Assembly (NCBI RefSeq): GCF_044810985.1
Contig: NZ_CP085242.1
Coordinates: forward strand, 930,001-994,000
Origin: Marinospirillum sp031581385
Lineage (GTDB): Bacteria > Pseudomonadota > Gammaproteobacteria > Pseudomonadales > Halomonadaceae
Length of the DNA stretch: 64,000 bases
Direction of reading: 5' to 3'
Shown: positions 27,298 to 36,432 of the stretch, piece by piece
Layout: the number at the start of each line of letters is the position of its first letter
Numbering within the stretch: the first letter of the stretch is position 1
Translations under genes and position numbers: made by a program
Notes under the pieces: generated by a model
Told to the model about the DNA's origin: nothing
The model's database searches: none
What the model saw: the letters and a program-made list of their open reading frames with translations, nothing else

Positions 27298-28047
27298 TCA
27301 GCTTGTTTCAGAGGGGTCATTGGAATCATCATTGCTGGCGTCCAGGTGCCTGGCTCTTGCCTCCTGCAACATATGTATTGTTATTTTTCTGACTTCATCC
27401 CGGCTGACGGCTATATGTGCAGCCATCAACCTTTTGGCATGATCTTCGCGGTGATGCCCGATGGCATCGAGAATGGCGGCATGTTCGTTGTAGGTGGCTT
27501 CAATGCGGTATTCCTTGGTGAAGTCCAGCCGCCGGATAATATGGATACGCTCGCTGATGTCCTGATGAATCCGGTGCATCTCCCGGTTACCGGCTGCAGC
27601 CACCAATTGACTGTGGAACTCCCGGTCCTTGTCACTCAGGCGGATGTCCGTCACCCGCCGGCTTTCCTCCACCAGCCAGAAACCCTGTAATTCCTGCAGG
27701 GGTTCCGGGGTGGAAGTCATTCCGCAGAGGCGCTCAATGGCGGCCGCTTCCAGCAGAATGCGCACATCGTAGAGTTCCTCAAACACCTTGAAATCAAAGG
27801 GCTTGACCTGCCAGCCACTGCGAAAGTGCACCTCTACATAGTGTTCACGACGCAGCCGGTACAGGGCCTCACGCACCGGGGTACGGCTGGCCTGAAAGCG
27901 CTCGGCGATGTCTGCCTCACTGAAGAAGTCACCCGGCAGCAGTTCAAAGTTGAAGATCATTTCTTTGATCTTGCTGTGAATCTTGTCCGCCAGGTTTTCC
28001 CGCCGGAGGTTTTTGGGGTTCTTGTTGAGAAAATTGGCCGGGCTCAT
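27298..28047 (-). CDS. GntR-family regulator (FCD type) of the urea operon
   Basis: This 249-residue GntR protein has the winged-helix domain at about 17-80 (SEADIAERFQASRTPVREALYRLRREHYV) and an all-helical FCD ligand domain with conserved histidines and aspartate (DKDREFHSQLVAAAGN, HAAILDAI). It overlaps the urea carboxylase stop by one base and precedes urtA by 14 bases. The inner palindrome CTTGTATACAAG at 33558-33569, upstream of the first gene, fits the usual site of FCD-type GntR proteins, so autoregulation of the operon is likely. The ligand is unknown. Confidence 0.88.
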   Translation of the reverse strand: MSPANFLNKNPKNLRRENLADKIHSKIKEMIFNFELLPGDFFSEADIAERFQASRTPVREALYRLRREHYVEVHFRSGWQVKPFDFKVFEELYDVRILLEAAAIERLCGMTSTPEPLQELQGFWLVEESRRVTDIRLSDKDREFHSQLVAAAGNREMHRIHQDISERIHIIRRLDFTKEYRIEATYNEHAAILDAIGHHREDHAKRLMAAHIAVSRDEVRKITIHMLQEARARHLDASNDDSNDPSETS

Positions 28048-31000
28048 CAGGCGACCTCCCCGGCCTGGGTGGTTGCCTTATCGGTATCAATCACCGCCAG
28101 CAGCTCACCGGCCCGCACGGCTTTGCCGGGAATACAGCTGAAAGTATCCAGCTGACCGGCCACCGGGGCCTTGATGGCAACCTCCATTTTCATGGCTTCC
28201 AGCACCAGGAGGGTGTCTCCGGCCTGAACCTGACTGCCCGGCTCCACCAGCAGCTTCCAGACGTTACCGGCAATTTCGGCATTTACCGGGGTCAGGTTGG
28301 CGGCCAGGCCTTCGCCGGTTTCCGGTTCTTCCGCCTGGGTGATGGCTGGTGGGGCAATGTCTTCAGCCTTCCAGCGGCTGACTTCTTCCTTGAAGGCGGC
28401 CTGTTGACGCTCCTTGAAAGCTGCAATGCCGGTGTTTTCCTGTTCCAGAAAGTTCAGGTAAGCAGCCACATCAAAGGTTTCCTGCTCGATCCGGCATTCA
28501 AAACGGCCATGCCGGAAATCCTCACGCAGGCTGTCCAGTTCTTCCTCAGTGACCGGGTAATAGCAGACCTGATCAAAAAAGCGCAGCAACCAGGGCGCAT
28601 CCGGGGCGAACTGGCGGTTTTTCAGCCAGGTGTTCCAGATGGGCAGCGTACGCCCCACCAACTGATAGCCACCGGGGGAATCCATACCGTAGATGCACAT
28701 ATACATGCCACCGATGCCCACGGTGCCTTCTGCGGTGTGGGTGCGGGCCGGGTTGTATTTGGAACTCAGCAGACGGTGACGCGGATCAACCGGAACAGCG
28801 CAGGGTGCGCCCAGATAAACATCGCCCAGACCCAGCACCAGATAGCGGGCTGAATAAAGGGTTTCCTGCACTTCTTCCCGGCTGACGCCATTGATGCGGC
28901 TGATGAAATCAACATTGTTGGGCAGCCAGGGAGCGTCTTCCTTCACCGTTTCCCGGTAACGCTGAACCGCTTCCAGGGTAGCGGTATCTTCAAAAGCCAT
29001 GGGCAGGTGCAGCACACGGGTGGGCAGCTTGACCTGACGGGGGTCTTCCAGGGTGGTTTCCAGCTTCAACAGCAGTTCGATCAGGGTATTCTGGTGCAGT
29101 TGATGGCCGTCATAACGAATTTGCAGAGAACGCACGCCGGGTGCCAGCTCTTCTATACCCGGCACCTGGCGACTTTTGAGCGCCTCCATCAACAGGTGGA
29201 CGCGAATGCGGGTGGTCAGATCCAGCAGGTTCTCACCGTATTCCATCAGGATGTAGCCATCCCCGGCCTGGCGATAAACCACCTGAGGACGCTCGCCACT
29301 GGCAGGAAGACTGGCCAGGACACAGGGTGAAACCTCAGTAATGGATGTATTGACCGGGAGTTGCTGCCAGCTTTGTGGCAAAGGGCGCAGCTGATCAATG
29401 GAGATTTGCCACTGGCGATCCAGCTCCAGGGCAGCATCAAAACTCAAGGGTACAAAGCGGATTTGATCGCCCGGTTTGACCTGCCCCACTTTCCACAATT
29501 CGGCTTTGGCAATGGTCACCGGGCAGACAAAACCACCCAGGCTGGGGCCATCCTTCATCAGAATAACCGGGCTGTCGCCGGTGAAGTTGACTGCCCCTAT
29601 GGCGTATTCACAATCATGGACATTGGAAGGATGAAGACCCGCTTCGCCGCCATCGGTTCGGGCCCATTCCAGCACTGGGCCAACCAGGCGCACGCCCAAA
29701 CGATTAGCGTTGTAGTGAACCTCCCAGTCGGTGGCAAAAAAGGTTTCAAAAGCTTCCTGGGTAAAGAAATCCGGTGCCCCGTGAGGGCCAAGCAGAACGC
29801 CGATCTGCCATTCCTGACCGTATTTGGGCAGCAGTTCCTGAGGCGCTTTGGCGGGTGATTGCAGGTCTTTGCTTTCCGGCAAAATTTCCAGCTGATCGCC
29901 TGCCCTCAGGGTGCGGCCACAAAAACCCCCAAACTGGCCCAATGCAAAGGTAGAGCGACTGCCCAGATAAACCGGCACATCCAGACCACCCCGCACAGCC
30001 AGGTAGGAACGGCAGCCCTGTTTGCCCTGCCCCAGATTCAGAACCTGACCGGCTTTGACGGCAACTGCTTCCCAGCCGGGCAAGGGTTCACCATCCAGAG
30101 TAGCGGCATCACAGGCTCCGGTGACGGCAATCAGGCTGTCGATATTGAATTTCAGGCTGGGGCCAACCAGGGTCGCTTCCAACCCGGCTGCATCAGCGGG
30201 GTTACCGACCAGTCGATTGGCCAGGGCAAAGGCCTTGTCATCCATGGGGCCGGAAGGCGGCACACCGATATCCCAGTAACCCAGGCGACCCGGTAAATCC
30301 TGCACACTGGTGTAGGTGCCGGGGCTGAGGATTTCCAAACTGCGACTGGTGTAGGTGAAACTCTCCAGCGCTCGGGTGGACACCAGCCCATCGGCAAAGG
30401 CTTCATCGTCCAGCACCGCCCGCAGATATTCCAGATTGGTGGGAATACCGTAAAAACGCGCATCCGCCAGAGCCTTTTGCAAACGCAACAAAGCCTGCTG
30501 ACGATCCTTGCCATAGGCAATGATCTTGGCAATCATAGGATCAAAGCCGGAAGAAACCTCACTGCCACTTTCCACGCAGCCATCCACCCGAATGCCTTCC
30601 ATGCCCACAGGCAAAACCACTTCACTCAGGCTGCCGGGGCTGGGCTGGAAATTTTTCAAAGGGTTTTCGGCATAAATCCGCACTTCCATGGCAGCACCTT
30701 GCGGCTGGATGGGTTGCAGAGCATCAAGATCAGCCTGACCGGCAGCCACGGCCAGCATCTGTTCAACCAGATCCAGGCCAGTGGTCAATTCAGTCACCGG
30801 ATGTTCCACCTGCAAACGGGTGTTCACTTCCAGAAAATAAAAGGCATCTTTGTCCGCGTCATAAATAAATTCCACGGTTCCGGCACTGCGGTAGTTGACG
30901 CTTTCACCCAAGCTGGTTGCTGCTTTAATCAGCGCTTCACGAGTCGCTGCAGGCAAGCGCGGTGCCGGGGTTTCTTCAACAACTTTCTGATGACGACGCT

Positions 31001-31712
31001 GCAGGGAACAATCCCGCTCACCCAGAGCCACCACCTGGCCCTGACCATCACCCAGCAGCTGCACTTCGACATGGCGGGCATGATCAATACAGTGTTCGAC
31101 AAAAACACTGCCATCATTGAAATACTGCTGGCCCAAACGAATGATGCGCTCAAAAGCTTCACTCAGTTCAGCCGCATCTTCACAGCGGGTCATGCCGATA
31201 CCGCCACCCCCTGCGGTGCTTTTCAGCATCACGGGGTAACCAATACGTTCGGCTTCTTCCAGGGCCTGGGCTTCGCTCTGCAAGAGATCACTGCCGGGGG
31301 TCAGGGGCACACCGGCGGCTTCCGCCAGGGCTCTTGCCCGATGTTTCAGGCCGAAATCGCGAATCTGGGCCGGTGTGGGGCCGATAAAGGTTATATTTTC
31401 AAAATCACACCGCTCGGCAAACTCGGCGCTTTCCGACAGAAAACCATAGCCGGGGAAAATCGCCTGGGCACCGGTGTTTTTAGCCGCCGCCAGAATCTTG
31501 TCCATATCCAGATAGGTTTCATCCGCACGCTGACCTTTCAGGGCCACAGCAACATCGGCATCACGCACATGCAGGGCATTGCGGTCATCTTCGGCATAAA
31601 CCGCCACACTGCGAATGCCCAGACGTTTCAGGGTACGAATGGCCCGGCAGGCAATTTCCCCGCGGTTGGCAATCAGGACGGTGGAAAAATAGGGGGAAGT
31701 TGCAGCCTTCAT
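28047..31712 (-). CDS. Urea carboxylase (biotin-dependent)
   Basis: This 1221-residue enzyme carboxylates urea to allophanate using ATP, bicarbonate and biotin. Domain order is biotin carboxylase (about 1-460; VLIANRGEIACRAIRT, GGGGIGMT, EVNTRLQVEHPVTE), a KipI/KipA-like carboxyltransferase region (about 470-1090; GLHPSNVHDCEYAIG, DGPSLGGFVCPVTI) and a carrier domain with the biotinylated lysine at about 1175 in EAMKMEVAI. The start overlaps the allophanate hydrolase stop by 4 bases. Related enzymes act on guanidine, but the partner carboxyguanidine deiminase genes are absent and UrtABCDE is present, so urea is the likelier substrate. Confidence 0.93.
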   Translation of the reverse strand: MKAATSPYFSTVLIANRGEIACRAIRTLKRLGIRSVAVYAEDDRNALHVRDADVAVALKGQRADETYLDMDKILAAAKNTGAQAIFPGYGFLSESAEFAERCDFENITFIGPTPAQIRDFGLKHRARALAEAAGVPLTPGSDLLQSEAQALEEAERIGYPVMLKSTAGGGGIGMTRCEDAAELSEAFERIIRLGQQYFNDGSVFVEHCIDHARHVEVQLLGDGQGQVVALGERDCSLQRRHQKVVEETPAPRLPAATREALIKAATSLGESVNYRSAGTVEFIYDADKDAFYFLEVNTRLQVEHPVTELTTGLDLVEQMLAVAAGQADLDALQPIQPQGAAMEVRIYAENPLKNFQPSPGSLSEVVLPVGMEGIRVDGCVESGSEVSSGFDPMIAKIIAYGKDRQQALLRLQKALADARFYGIPTNLEYLRAVLDDEAFADGLVSTRALESFTYTSRSLEILSPGTYTSVQDLPGRLGYWDIGVPPSGPMDDKAFALANRLVGNPADAAGLEATLVGPSLKFNIDSLIAVTGACDAATLDGEPLPGWEAVAVKAGQVLNLGQGKQGCRSYLAVRGGLDVPVYLGSRSTFALGQFGGFCGRTLRAGDQLEILPESKDLQSPAKAPQELLPKYGQEWQIGVLLGPHGAPDFFTQEAFETFFATDWEVHYNANRLGVRLVGPVLEWARTDGGEAGLHPSNVHDCEYAIGAVNFTGDSPVILMKDGPSLGGFVCPVTIAKAELWKVGQVKPGDQIRFVPLSFDAALELDRQWQISIDQLRPLPQSWQQLPVNTSITEVSPCVLASLPASGERPQVVYRQAGDGYILMEYGENLLDLTTRIRVHLLMEALKSRQVPGIEELAPGVRSLQIRYDGHQLHQNTLIELLLKLETTLEDPRQVKLPTRVLHLPMAFEDTATLEAVQRYRETVKEDAPWLPNNVDFISRINGVSREEVQETLYSARYLVLGLGDVYLGAPCAVPVDPRHRLLSSKYNPARTHTAEGTVGIGGMYMCIYGMDSPGGYQLVGRTLPIWNTWLKNRQFAPDAPWLLRFFDQVCYYPVTEEELDSLREDFRHGRFECRIEQETFDVAAYLNFLEQENTGIAAFKERQQAAFKEEVSRWKAEDIAPPAITQAEEPETGEGLAANLTPVNAEIAGNVWKLLVEPGSQVQAGDTLLVLEAMKMEVAIKAPVAGQLDTFSCIPGKAVRAGELLAVIDTDKATTQAGEVA

Positions 31713-33535
31713 GCGGAAGCCTCCTTTTGCTTGTTGAGTTCAGCGATATAGGCGCGCCAGCCGCCCAGATGAGTGATGTCGGTGGCACTTTCCAGGGCCA
31801 GGGGCTCGCAAATAAAGCCTTTAACCACCCGACCATCTTTCAGGGTCAGGTTGCCGACCCCCAGGGGTTCGGGGATTTCAGCAACAAAAGCACCGAAATG
31901 AGCCAGGGGGATATCCCAAAGCTCCACCTTGATTGATGCTCCTGCATCGCCTACTTTGACCAGCCCTGGTTTGGGTGGCGTGGTATTGGCCAGGGCATAA
32001 AGCCGGTAATCCGGCGCGGTCTCAGTGGCTTCCACCAGGCGGGCATTGCGGCTGGTCAGCTGAAAGTTCAACGGCATACCAGTGAGATGAGCACCCACTA
32101 CAGCCAGGCGAACGGCATCGGGAGCCGGAGGACGCACAACCTCCTGGGTTGATGGGAGCTCACGACCTGTAGCCCCCAGAGATAGAGCCAGGTGGGCCTG
32201 CCAGCGCTGACCGAACTCAGCCAGGGCGGTGTCCTGCCAGGCGGCTGCAATCAGGGTCAGACCCACGGGAAGACCGTCTTCACGAAAACCGGCAGGCAAG
32301 GCCAGCGCACAAAGATCAGCCAGATTGGTGAAGTTGGTGTAGGTGCCAAACTGGCTGTTGTAGACCAGCGGCTCCTTTTCCATTTCAGCCAGAGTGCGAA
32401 TTCGGGGGGAAGTGGGCACCACCAGGGCATCCACTTCAGCCAACTGCCGGTGAATACGGCGACTGAGAGCCTGGCGGCGATATTCGGCAGCAAAATAATC
32501 CAGCGCTGAAAACTGGCCGCCCTGGGAAACAATCTGGCGCACAGTGGGATCAATCGCTTCGGGGTGTTCTCCCAACAAAGAACCAAGGGCATGCGTTCGT
32601 TCTGCTACCCAGGGCCCCTGATACAAAAGTGCAGCCAAATCAGCAAAGGCACTGAAATCAATTTCCACCAGATCCGCGACTTCTTCCAGTTGACTGCGAG
32701 CCAGGGCAAAAGCCGCCTGCATCTGGGTGTCGCCATAAAATTCCAGCTCGGAAGGGATCGCCAGGCGGGGTCTTTCTGGTAATGCAACGGGAGAGGTTTG
32801 CGGGTGAGCACGCGACCAGGGATCGGTAGGATCAGGGCTTTCACCTGCAGCCAGACGAGCCACCTGCAGGGCATCTTCAACGGTGAGAGCAAAAACGGAA
32901 ACACAATCCAGCGTGCGGCAGGCAGGCACCACACCCGAAGTGGACAGCCAACCGCGGGTGGGTTTGAGACCGACCAGATTATTAAACCCGGCAGGCACCC
33001 GCCCGGAACCGGCGGTATCCGTTCCCAGAGCAAAAGGCACCAGACCGCGGGCAACCACGGAGGCCGAACCGGAACTGGAACCCCCGGAGACATAATCAGG
33101 ATTAAAACTATTGGGAACGGCACCATAGGGTGAACGGGTACCAACCAGCCCGGTGGCAAACTGATCTAGGTTGGTCTTGCCAATCAGAAGGGCACCGGCC
33201 TTTCTTAACTCAGCAATAACCCCGGCATCCTTTTCGGCCTGATAAGCAAACTCAGGGCAAGCGGCTGTGGTGATCCAACCCTCGGCATCAATATTATCCT
33301 TTATGGCAAAAGGCACACCAAAAAGCGGAAGGTGCTCACCAGCCTGCTTTCTGGCATCAAGCTGCTGCCATTCCTTTTCCAGGTATTCAGCAGCAATCCG
33401 ACTGATCCAGGCGACATCTTTGTCTTTTTCAAGGCAGGTCAACAAGACCTGAAGCCTTCTCAATCCCTGGCCATCCTGCTGGGCTTTTTGCCATTCGGCC
33501 AAGGTCCAGCCACTTGTTTGCGGAGGTTTTTGCAT
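31709..33535 (-). CDS. Allophanate hydrolase
   Basis: Allophanate hydrolase splits allophanate to two ammonia and two CO2, completing ATP-dependent urea breakdown. The 608-residue protein has an amidase-signature domain (about 1-450) with the catalytic lysine in LIGKTNLDQFATGLVG, the glycine/serine loop GGSSSGSASVVA and the nucleophile region DTAGSGRVPAGFNN. The C-terminal ~150 residues form the small domain seen in AtzF-type enzymes (MPLNFQL, GVGNLTL). It is the first gene of the operon, with AAGGTGA about 7 bases before the ATG. Confidence 0.93.
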   Translation of the reverse strand: MQKPPQTSGWTLAEWQKAQQDGQGLRRLQVLLTCLEKDKDVAWISRIAAEYLEKEWQQLDARKQAGEHLPLFGVPFAIKDNIDAEGWITTAACPEFAYQAEKDAGVIAELRKAGALLIGKTNLDQFATGLVGTRSPYGAVPNSFNPDYVSGGSSSGSASVVARGLVPFALGTDTAGSGRVPAGFNNLVGLKPTRGWLSTSGVVPACRTLDCVSVFALTVEDALQVARLAAGESPDPTDPWSRAHPQTSPVALPERPRLAIPSELEFYGDTQMQAAFALARSQLEEVADLVEIDFSAFADLAALLYQGPWVAERTHALGSLLGEHPEAIDPTVRQIVSQGGQFSALDYFAAEYRRQALSRRIHRQLAEVDALVVPTSPRIRTLAEMEKEPLVYNSQFGTYTNFTNLADLCALALPAGFREDGLPVGLTLIAAAWQDTALAEFGQRWQAHLALSLGATGRELPSTQEVVRPPAPDAVRLAVVGAHLTGMPLNFQLTSRNARLVEATETAPDYRLYALANTTPPKPGLVKVGDAGASIKVELWDIPLAHFGAFVAEIPEPLGVGNLTLKDGRVVKGFICEPLALESATDITHLGGWRAYIAELNKQKEASA

Positions 33536-33545
33536 GGGTCATCAC

Positions 33546-33581
33546 CTTGTGCTCTAACTTGTATACAAGACAGAGCACAAG
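33546..33581. promoter_or_regulatory. Nested palindromic operator of the urea operon
   Basis: Two perfect inverted repeats share one centre: outer arms CTTGTGCTCT (33546-33555) and AGAGCACAAG (33572-33581), and inner palindrome CTTGTATACAAG (33558-33569). The inner core has the GT-ATAC-A shape of FCD-type GntR sites. It lies 11 to 46 bases upstream of the first start codon, where a bound repressor would block transcription. The GntR gene inside the operon is the obvious candidate ligand. Confidence 0.75.
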
Positions 33582-33589
33582 AGATGCCA
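33574..33589 (-). promoter_or_regulatory. Possible sigma-54 promoter of the urea operon
   Basis: On the minus strand the bases read TGGCATCTCTTGTGCT, which keeps the GG and GC dinucleotides of the -24/-12 consensus with correct spacing and differs at two consensus positions. Further upstream are two TGCACCA half-sites (33668-33674 and 33699-33705, 31 bases apart) that resemble NtrC half-sites. A perfect TATAAT is also present further upstream on this strand (complement of 33604-33609) without a good -35, so sigma-70 is an alternative. Confidence 0.4.
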
Positions 33590-33721
33590 GAAACAGAAAA
33601 CCCATTATAACGTCAGTGACTTAAATGATTTTTTTCATGGAAATGACATATAAAAACGCAGAGAAAATGCACCAGCAGCCAGCAAGGGAGAGAGGTATTG
33701 CACCAAAAGGATTGTCCAGAC

Positions 33722-34561
33722 CTAGCGTTGTCTTAATTTCGCCAGTCTGTCCGACATGTCCCTGTCGGTTATGCCGGAAAGCAAGGTGAAGCGGTCAAGT
33801 ACAGACAGCAGTTGATTGAGTTCTTTCTTTGTCTGCTGAGTGGCATCTTCGTTACGACTCGCCCGGTAGGTTATAAGTCCCAGCCTGGCCAATTGCACCG
33901 GCAGAGAAAATCTTTCGTCCTTGCTGACGAAATTATCCAGGATGGGGAAGGCAAGACGCTGTTCTGTGCAGGCAATAAGGTCACTTCGAATGCCTCCTGT
34001 CCAGAGGGCGAAACCTTCCAGGTCATGGAATTCCGTCAGAAATTCACTCTCTTCACCCCCATTCAGGTGAATTTTATAGGCTAAAACCCGGCGGGCAACA
34101 GCAGCACTGACCACAGAAATGGCGTAGGTAACGACCAAAGTCACGATCAGCAAACCGGTGATCGATGCCAGGACTGTTGCCATCTGTGCCGCCGGGGTAG
34201 CGGGGGCAAGATCGCCGACACCCAGGGTGGATAAGGTGAAACCCACAAAATAGATAACGTCATATATGCCCACCCCCGACGCCTCACCGGAATGCGCAAT
34301 GGCATTCGGTATTCCCAGAAACACCAGGACCCACCCGATCCAGAGTCCGGCCAGCCAGACTAAAGCCAGAGTTGATATGGACATTGCGCCAATGACTTCA
34401 AAGGGCCTGTGCCCAGCGCGTATGAACAAAGAGGCGATTCTTCGATATAGCCCGGATACAACAGAGGATATAAGGCCTTCACCCTGTGTCGTGAGTGTCG
34501 TACGGACGATATCGCTCATCACTATCAGGATGAGAAGCACGCCGGAAATCATATAAGCCAT
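33722..34561 (-). CDS. Two-pore-type potassium channel-like protein
   Basis: The 279-residue protein has an N-terminal hydrophobic helix, a second membrane pair, and the pore-loop sequence TLSTLGVGDLAPATP (about 110-125), a variant potassium filter with GVGD in place of GYGD. It is therefore an Ion_trans_2-type inner-membrane channel. The C-terminal ~130 residues are cytoplasmic and not recognised. It stands alone, upstream of and on the same strand as the urea operon, 160 bases away across the control region. Confidence 0.8.
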   Translation of the reverse strand: MAYMISGVLLILIVMSDIVRTTLTTQGEGLISSVVSGLYRRIASLFIRAGHRPFEVIGAMSISTLALVWLAGLWIGWVLVFLGIPNAIAHSGEASGVGIYDVIYFVGFTLSTLGVGDLAPATPAAQMATVLASITGLLIVTLVVTYAISVVSAAVARRVLAYKIHLNGGEESEFLTEFHDLEGFALWTGGIRSDLIACTEQRLAFPILDNFVSKDERFSLPVQLARLGLITYRASRNEDATQQTKKELNQLLSVLDRFTLLSGITDRDMSDRLAKLRQR

Positions 34562-34700
34562 GGTGGTAGTCTTTCCTCTGAGGTGGTGTAGTGTATCAAG
34601 AACCCAGTCTGCTGAACGTACGCTATCACACAGTCTGTCCAGGCGTAGGTGGCTTCAGCCATAGGCTTACTCCATTAAAGTGAGTAATAGCAGGGTTCAA

Positions 34701-36284
34701 TCATTCCAAAACCCTTTGTCGATCAACCCCAACGGATAAGGCAAAAGGCTCGCTATGTGTAACCAGGATCAGGCTGCCGGTGTACTGAGACAGGACTTCA
34801 GCCAGAAGTGACTGACTGTCCAGATCCAGGTGGTTATCAGGTTCATCAAGCAGTACCAGTTGCGCGGTTTCCGGCCCCATCAGACTGCAAGCCAGGGCAA
34901 CCTTCAGGCGCTCTCCCCCGCTGAGTTGACTGATGGGTTGCAAGGCCCGGTCACCGCGCAATCTCAACAAGGCCAGCCGCTCCCGGTAAGCAGCCTCCGA
35001 CCAACCGGGATTCAGGCGCTGAAAATTTGCCAGGGCACTCTGCTTCGGGTTCAACAACGTCAATTGCTGGTCCAGCCGAAGTAATGAACCACGCCGGTGA
35101 ATTTGCCCGGACAGAGGCTTAAGAGCACCACTGATTGCAGCAAGCAAAGTTGATTTTCCGCTGCCATTGGCACCTTTTAGCCACCGGCGCTCACCGGCCA
35201 TTATCTGCCAGTTCAGCGGGGAACCAGCCGTTACCCAGGGCAAACAAACCTCTTGCACTGCCACCAGGCAGCCAGAGACGGGTTTCGGTTCGGTTAAAGG
35301 AAAAGCCAGAGGGTTGTCTTGCCCTAGCACTGATTCAGCCCGTTGAAGGCGCTGTAACTCTTCATTGAGTACAGCCTGATGCTTCTGAACGATTCGCCCG
35401 CCGGTGTTTTCACTGCGCTCTTTACGGGCATCCAGTAAAACTTTTGGCATATCACCCTTGCGTGCCTTGGCACGGCCTTTGGATGTACGCTGCTCATGGC
35501 GCTCACGTTCCGTTTGTTGTTGCTGGCGTTCTTTTTTTAAAGTGATGCGCGCCTGGTTTTTATCCTGACGGGCTTTTTCAAGAATCTGGCTACGTGACTG
35601 TTGGTATTCAGCAAAACCCTGACCATGCTGATATAACTGACCGGCACGCAATTCCAGCAATTGGGTGAAGTTCTCCAGCAGTGCCTGATCATGAGTGATC
35701 ACCAGCGTGCCCTGTGTACGCTGAAAGATCCACTCTGCCAGCCACTGACGTCCAGCCTGATCCAGATGATTGGTTGGCTCATCCAGAATAAGATAGGTAT
35801 TCGACAGCCGGGACAATTTCAACAGATGAAGACGAGTACACTGCCCACCACTGAGGGTGCTGACCGGCAAGGACAAACAGCCAGCTTCCAGTTGAAAAGC
35901 GGACAGCTCAGCTTGCAGATCCTCTTGCAAAGTCCAGCGATCTTCCAGAATCGAGAGATCATCCACCCGCCCCTTGCCATCCAGCAAGCGCTGCAAGGCT
36001 TGCAAAGCGACTTCAACACCCAAAAAAGCAGCGACACTCTGGTGATCTTCCTGTTCAACGGCCTGTTGAGGCAAGAAAGCCACGGGCGCCTGGTGTTCTA
36101 TGCTGCCTTCTTGAGGATTACGAACGCCAGCCAGGCACTCAGCCAGCAGGGTTTTACCGACACCATTGGCACCGATCAAAGCCACCGGCTCTGAAAACAA
36201 GTGCACCTCAAGTGCAGAAAAAATCGGGGGATGGGGTTCAAAAGCAAGGGTCAAACCCCTTGCGGAAATACACAAATCAGCCAT
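34701..36284 (-). CDS. ABC-F family ATPase
   Basis: This 527-residue soluble protein has two ABC ATPase domains and no membrane segment. Walker A motifs are GANGVGKTLL (about 42) and GANGSGKSTL (about 375), the signatures are STLSGGQCTRLHL and QLSGGERLKVAL, and a charged, Gln/Arg/Lys-rich linker lies between. ABC-F proteins act on ribosomes in translation or antibiotic protection; it resembles the Uup/YheS side branch but I cannot name the subgroup. The ATG at 36284 follows GAGGTGTTATTC; an in-frame GTG three codons earlier is less likely. Confidence 0.88.
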   Translation of the reverse strand: MADLCISARGLTLAFEPHPPIFSALEVHLFSEPVALIGANGVGKTLLAECLAGVRNPQEGSIEHQAPVAFLPQQAVEQEDHQSVAAFLGVEVALQALQRLLDGKGRVDDLSILEDRWTLQEDLQAELSAFQLEAGCLSLPVSTLSGGQCTRLHLLKLSRLSNTYLILDEPTNHLDQAGRQWLAEWIFQRTQGTLVITHDQALLENFTQLLELRAGQLYQHGQGFAEYQQSRSQILEKARQDKNQARITLKKERQQQQTERERHEQRTSKGRAKARKGDMPKVLLDARKERSENTGGRIVQKHQAVLNEELQRLQRAESVLGQDNPLAFPLTEPKPVSGCLVAVQEVCLPWVTAGSPLNWQIMAGERRWLKGANGSGKSTLLAAISGALKPLSGQIHRRGSLLRLDQQLTLLNPKQSALANFQRLNPGWSEAAYRERLALLRLRGDRALQPISQLSGGERLKVALACSLMGPETAQLVLLDEPDNHLDLDSQSLLAEVLSQYTGSLILVTHSEPFALSVGVDRQRVLE

Positions 36285-36432
36285 GAATAACACCTCTGTA
36301 ACACCAAAAAAGAAACGGGTTCAGAGTGTTGAAATCATTGGCATGACTCCTGATTGAAGTAAGGAAAGGTTGATGCGGAAATTATACGCTGAGTCCTGAT
36401 ATTTCCTCAAGCAGTTGAAGCTGGAGGACAGC

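Noticed and set aside
33536..33721. Guanidine-I (ykkC) riboswitch upstream of the allophanate hydrolase
   Set aside because: Its conserved sequence blocks are not visible, the spacer is filled with palindromic protein-type sites, and the deiminase genes of guanidine breakdown are absent.
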